This document shows positions 14,152 through 17,221 of a stretch of 17,221 nt of DNA, in pieces (within the stretch, counting starts at the first letter, position 1; every line of letters starts with the position of its first letter). The position numbers and the translations under genes are program-made. The stretch lies in contig CAIRAS010000188.1 of assembly GCA_903876615.1 (NCBI GenBank), positions 1-17,221 of the forward strand. Direction: 5' to 3'. The notes below the pieces were generated by a model, which saw nothing but the letters and a program-made list of their open reading frames with translations, ran no database searches and was not told the origin of the DNA. This stretch comes from an uncultured Holophagaceae bacterium. Lineage in GTDB: Bacteria > Acidobacteriota > Holophagae > Holophagales > Holophagaceae.

Positions 14152-15171
14152 CTAGGTGAGTTTCAGGTCGGCGTCGGCGTTCTGGCCCCAGGGTTCGGGA
14201 TCGGGTTCCAGCAGGGCGCCGGCGGCGGCGATCATGGCGCCGTTGTCGGTGCAGAGGCGGGGCTCGGGGAGGGCCAGCACCAGGCCATGCCTGGCTGCAA
14301 GCAGGGCGGCCTCGGCCCGGAGCCGGGAGTTGCAGGCCACGCCGCCGCTGATCACCAGGCTGCGGGCGCCGTGCTCCTCGGCCAGGGCGGGGATGGGCTT
14401 CAGCAGCCAGGTGGCGATGGCCTCCTGGAGGCTGCGGCAGAGGCCCTGGACCTCGGCATCCGCCGCGCCGGCGGTGGCCAGCCGGGGGTTCCGCTCCACC
14501 CGCAGCTTCACGCCGGTCTTGAGGCCCGAGAAGCTCCAGGAAGCCTTGCCGTCCCGGAACTTCGGCGGCGTGAAGGGCTCGGCGGCCCGGCCTGCGGTCT
14601 GGGCGCAGGCATCCACCACGGGGCCGCCGGGGTAGCCCAGGTTCAGCATGCGGGCGGTCTTGTCGAAGGCCTCGCCGGCGGCGTCGTCCCGGGTCTTCTG
14701 CAGCAGCTGCAGCGAAGTCCAGTCCTCGGCCCGGTAGAGGTGGGTGTGGCCCCCGGAGACCAGCAGCACCAGGGCCGGGAAGGGCAGGTCCGGCGCCGCG
14801 AAGCGGGCCGCGTTCAGGTGGCCCAGCAGGTGGTGGACGCCCACCCAGGGGAGGCTGTGCCGCCAGGCTGCGGCCTTGCTGGCGCTGAAGGTGGCCAGGA
14901 GGCTCCCGACCAGGCCAGGGCCGCGGGTGACCGCGATGCGGTCGAGGTCCGCCCAGCCGACGCCCGCCTGGCTGAGGGCGCCCGCCATGACCGCCCGCAC
15001 CTGCAGCAGGTGCTCCCGGGCCGCCAGCTCGGGCACCACGCCCCCGAAGGGCCCGTGGATGGCGTCCTGGCTCTCCCGCATGAGGGAGCGCAGCCGCGGG
15101 CCCGCGGGCGTCTCCTCCACCACCGCGGCGGAGCAGTCGTCGCAGGAGGATTCAAGGCCCAGGACCAGCAT
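14152..15171 (-). CDS. tsaD: tRNA N6-adenosine threonylcarbamoyltransferase TsaD
   Basis: TsaD, with TsaB and TsaE, transfers threonylcarbamoyl to A37 of ANN-decoding tRNAs (t6A). The product is 339 residues, as expected. VLGLESSCDDCSAAVVE is the N-terminal phosphate-binding motif, though GIETSCDET is more usual. His114 and His118 in VHHLLGHL are the metal ligands, LVSGGHTHL, GEAFDKTARMLNLGYPGG, ISGGVACNSR and CTDNGAMIA complete the ASKHA-type kinase fold. The start is at the ATG at 15171, where family alignment begins, although its ribosome site is weak. An open extension upstream is not family-like. It is divergent from the next gene, with only 35 bases between the start codons. Confidence 0.95.
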   Translation of the reverse strand: MLVLGLESSCDDCSAAVVEETPAGPRLRSLMRESQDAIHGPFGGVVPELAAREHLLQVRAVMAGALSQAGVGWADLDRIAVTRGPGLVGSLLATFSASKAAAWRHSLPWVGVHHLLGHLNAARFAAPDLPFPALVLLVSGGHTHLYRAEDWTSLQLLQKTRDDAAGEAFDKTARMLNLGYPGGPVVDACAQTAGRAAEPFTPPKFRDGKASWSFSGLKTGVKLRVERNPRLATAGAADAEVQGLCRSLQEAIATWLLKPIPALAEEHGARSLVISGGVACNSRLRAEAALLAARHGLVLALPEPRLCTDNGAMIAAAGALLEPDPEPWGQNADADLKLT

Positions 15172-15206
15172 CCGGATAGTGTAACTTGGCAATCTGGAGA
15201 CCCACC

Positions 15207-16436
15207 ATGCGCGGCCCCGTCCTGATGTTCCTTTCCGTGGCCCTGGTCGCGCAGGCACCGAAGGCGCTGGGACCCGGCGAGGCCTTCGCTCGGCAGCTGA
15301 AGCAGAACCGCCTGGGCATGTGGCTGGTGCTCGAGGATGAGGGTGCCACCTGGGGCACTCCGGCCCGGGCGGCCCTGCAGGAAGATGCCCTGGTGGCGCT
15401 GAACCTGCCGCTGCTGCTGGTGGGCGGCAAGAAGCCCGACGCCCTGTCCACCTATGTTCGCGAGCGCTACGGCTGGCTCCGCGGGGGCCACTGGGCCCTG
15501 GTCGATGCCGATGGCCGCGTGCTGGCGGAGGGGGCCACCCCGCCCGAGGCCGCGAAGCTGGCCGCGGCGGCGGAGCGCGCTGGCCTGAAGACCCGGGCCC
15601 AGGAGCTGGCCGAGTTCCTGACCCGGAACGGGGACCACCTGGAGGCCCAGGCGGCCCTGCTGCGCGAGCGGACGCTGGTGGCCTGCCGCCGCACCCAGAA
15701 GGCGCTGGGCCCCGAGATCGCGAAGAAGAACGCCGAGGAGGCGGCCGGGAAACCCGGCGAGCCCCTGCTGCTGAGCGCCGAGCAGGACTCGAAGATCTGG
15801 TCGGAGACCGCGCAGCTGTTGGACCACCTGTTCCAGGGCGACTGGATCGAAGTTGCCTCGGACCTGCCCTGGGCCCTCTCCGGAGACGAGGCCACCCATT
15901 CGCCCACCCTGCGGGCCCTCTGGTCGCGGCACCTGCCCCTCGTCGAGGACGCCCTGCGCCGGCAGCCCAACGCCTGGGACCTTTGGCGGATCTGGATCCT
16001 GGGCGCGGATATCTCCGGGGGACGGGCCCTCGCGCCGCTGCTGGCCAGCCTGGAACCCCTCCCGGGGACCGCGCCCGAGGACTGGCCACCGGCGGCGGTG
16101 CTCGAGGCCTTTGTGCGGGATGCCAAGAAGCGGGGCGACTGGCGCGCCATCCGGGAGGCCATGGAGCCCCGCTGGGAGGAGTGGCGGCGGGATGGTCGGC
16201 GGGCGGCGATGGGCCAGGGGCCTGGCGAGCGGATCTGGTCCCGGATCCTGCAGCCGCTCGTGGAGGCCCTCATCAGCCTGGGGGACGCGGGAGCCGCGGA
16301 CCAGGTGGTGCTGCAGGCCATGGAGACCCTGCGCTGGGAAGGGGTGGCCGCCCAGGCCCGGGACCTGGCCCAGCGACTCAACCGCAGCGACCTCGCCCTG
16401 CGGTGGGGCGCCCTGTCGCAGGCCCGGCCCCGATGA
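15207..16436 (+). CDS. Exported protein of unknown function, upstream of priA
   Basis: I do not recognise the family. The ATG at 15207 (409 residues) has GGAGA 6 bases upstream and opens a short signal peptide, MRGPVLMFLSVALVAQA. A TTG at 15186 in frame is less likely. The region of about residues 30-115 (MWLVLEDEG, LNLPLLLVGGKKPD, HWALVDADGRVLAEG) reads like an alpha/beta, perhaps thioredoxin-like, fold, but no CxxC active site is present. The remainder is helical and rich in Ala, Leu, Trp and Arg, and could be TPR-like helical repeats. Its stop overlaps the priA start (ATGA), so the two genes are probably translationally coupled, but a functional link to replication restart is doubtful for an exported protein. 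Confidence 0.8.
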   Translation: MRGPVLMFLSVALVAQAPKALGPGEAFARQLKQNRLGMWLVLEDEGATWGTPARAALQEDALVALNLPLLLVGGKKPDALSTYVRERYGWLRGGHWALVDADGRVLAEGATPPEAAKLAAAAERAGLKTRAQELAEFLTRNGDHLEAQAALLRERTLVACRRTQKALGPEIAKKNAEEAAGKPGEPLLLSAEQDSKIWSETAQLLDHLFQGDWIEVASDLPWALSGDEATHSPTLRALWSRHLPLVEDALRRQPNAWDLWRIWILGADISGGRALAPLLASLEPLPGTAPEDWPPAAVLEAFVRDAKKRGDWRAIREAMEPRWEEWRRDGRRAAMGQGPGERIWSRILQPLVEALISLGDAGAADQVVLQAMETLRWEGVAAQARDLAQRLNRSDLALRWGALSQARPR

Positions 16437-17221
16437 GTGGAAGCATCCCCAATCTGGTGCCGACGCGGATTCAGCTGAACCGGCCCCTGCCGCCGCTCAC
16501 CTACCTGGCGCCGGAGGACCTCCCCGTCGGCGTGCGGGTGCGGGTGAAGCTGCGCACCAGCTTGGCCTTCGGGCTGGCCATGGGGCCGGATCCGGCCCCG
16601 CCCGCCGCGAAGCTGCGACCCATCGAACTGGTGCTGGATCCCTTCCCCCTGCTGCCGCCGAAGCTGCGGGAGCTGCACACCTTCGCCGCCCGCTACTATG
16701 GCTGCCTGGAGGCCCACCTGCTGCCGCTCAGCCTGCCGCAGGCCCTGCTGCCGAACTGGGAAGCCGATGAGGACGGCCAGCGGCTGTCCTTCCACCGCGA
16801 CCGCGGGGCCTGGGGCGTTCTCGCCGACCTCGGGGAGGCCTGGCACCGGGAGCCGACCCTCCTGCCCACGCTGCTCCACCGCGCGCTGCGGCGCGGCGCC
16901 GGCTTCACCGAGGTGCGCCTGACCGGGGCCCCGCATCCCCCCCGGGTGACTCCGGCCCAGGCCAAGCTGCTGCTGGCCCTGGATGAGGCCGGCGGCGCCC
17001 TCATGGAGCCGGAGTTGCTCGAGGCCGCCGGCGTGGGGGCCTCGGTGCTCAACACCCTGGAGAAGCGGGGCCTCGTCACCCGGATGAAGCGGGTGGACCT
17101 GCTGGCCCAGCGCCGGGAGGCGGGCACGGATCGCACCGTGGTCCTGAACGACGAGCAGCAGACGGCCCTGGATGCTGTCGCCCTGGGAGCCTTCGGCGTC
17201 CACCTGCTGCAGGGGGTCACC
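16433..17221 (+). CDS. priA: Primosomal protein N' (replication restart helicase PriA), 3' end cut by window
   Basis: PriA recognises stalled or repaired forks and reloads the replicative helicase. The visible 263 residues hold the N-terminal 3' DNA-binding domain (VPTRIQLNRPLPPLTYLAP, then VGVRVRVKL and FGLAMG), the winged-helix part (about 180-230, with LEKRGLVTRMKR), and the start of the helicase core: LNDEQQTALDAV and HLLQGVT, which in the family leads straight into the GSGKTE Walker A motif that falls just past the window. The start overlaps the upstream stop by four bases (ATGA) and has no strong ribosome site of its own, which fits coupled translation. Confidence 0.88.
   Translation, partial: MSGSIPNLVPTRIQLNRPLPPLTYLAPEDLPVGVRVRVKLRTSLAFGLAMGPDPAPPAAKLRPIELVLDPFPLLPPKLRELHTFAARYYGCLEAHLLPLSLPQALLPNWEADEDGQRLSFHRDRGAWGVLADLGEAWHREPTLLPTLLHRALRRGAGFTEVRLTGAPHPPRVTPAQAKLLLALDEAGGALMEPELLEAAGVGASVLNTLEKRGLVTRMKRVDLLAQRREAGTDRTVVLNDEQQTALDAVALGAFGVHLLQGVT

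Noticed and set aside
14131..15225. Open frame on the plus strand over tsaD
   Set aside because: tsaD motifs on the minus strand are unmistakable.
15172..16089. N-terminal extension of tsaD
   Set aside because: TsaD proteins begin at the motif after the ATG at 15171. The extension is Pro/Arg-rich and antisense to another gene.
15467..17203. 578-codon open frame on the minus strand over the exported protein and priA
   Set aside because: It spans two real plus-strand genes and has no domains.
1..17221. CRISPR arrays, tRNA or rRNA genes, transposases, phage genes
   Set aside because: I looked and saw no regularly spaced repeats, no cloverleaf-like sequence and no matching protein motifs. Short or diverged tRNAs could be missed by eye.

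Overview
The window looks like chromosomal DNA of a GC-rich, Gram-negative bacterium, most likely an Acidobacteriota member near Holophaga/Geothrix. That placement is an inference. It rests on the very high GC, on a TonB-dependent receptor that starts with a carboxypeptidase-regulatory-like domain (an Oar-like type common in that phylum), and on the mix of housekeeping genes (gatC, tsaD, anmK, priA). No tRNA, rRNA, CRISPR array, integrase or transposase was seen.

Layout. Bases 1-5821 hold a leftward cluster, read from 5821 down to base 1. It has a secreted, cysteine-containing protein with a proline-rich tail; a large exported protein with a beta-propeller, Ig-like repeats and a caspase-like (C14) domain; and a protein with two FHA domains, one membrane helix and a Lon-type (S16) proteolytic domain, cut by the window edge. 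Bases 6002-6772 encode a stomatin-like slipin (+). It converges on, and overlaps by 14 bases, a leftward pair: a TgpA-like membrane transglutaminase and the anhydro-MurNAc kinase AnmK. Bases 9910-10491 encode a small membrane-anchored zinc-ribbon protein (+). It is followed by an AT-rich regulatory region with palindromes and a terminator-like hairpin directly before the Shine-Dalgarno sequence of the TonB-dependent receptor gene (10698-13415, +). gatC (-) follows, then a 400-base non-coding stretch containing a nested imperfect inverted repeat, then tsaD (-). Divergent from tsaD are an exported protein of unknown function (+) and the start of priA (+), which is cut just before its Walker A motif.

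The most interesting part is the 1-5821 cluster. Two unrelated protease types, serine/lysine S16 and cysteine C14, are encoded together. Both catalytic domains are predicted to lie outside the cytoplasm, while the tandem FHA domains would sit inside as phosphothreonine readers. The S16 domain keeps the Ser-Lys dyad with the same spacing as E. coli Lon but has no AAA+ ATPase module. I read this as a candidate membrane-spanning, kinase-responsive protease system. No function has been shown, and I do not recognise it as a described system. A second, more speculative signal is an open -1 reading frame, without a normal start codon, that runs from a slippery heptamer near the caspase stop codon to the start of the FHA-Lon gene.
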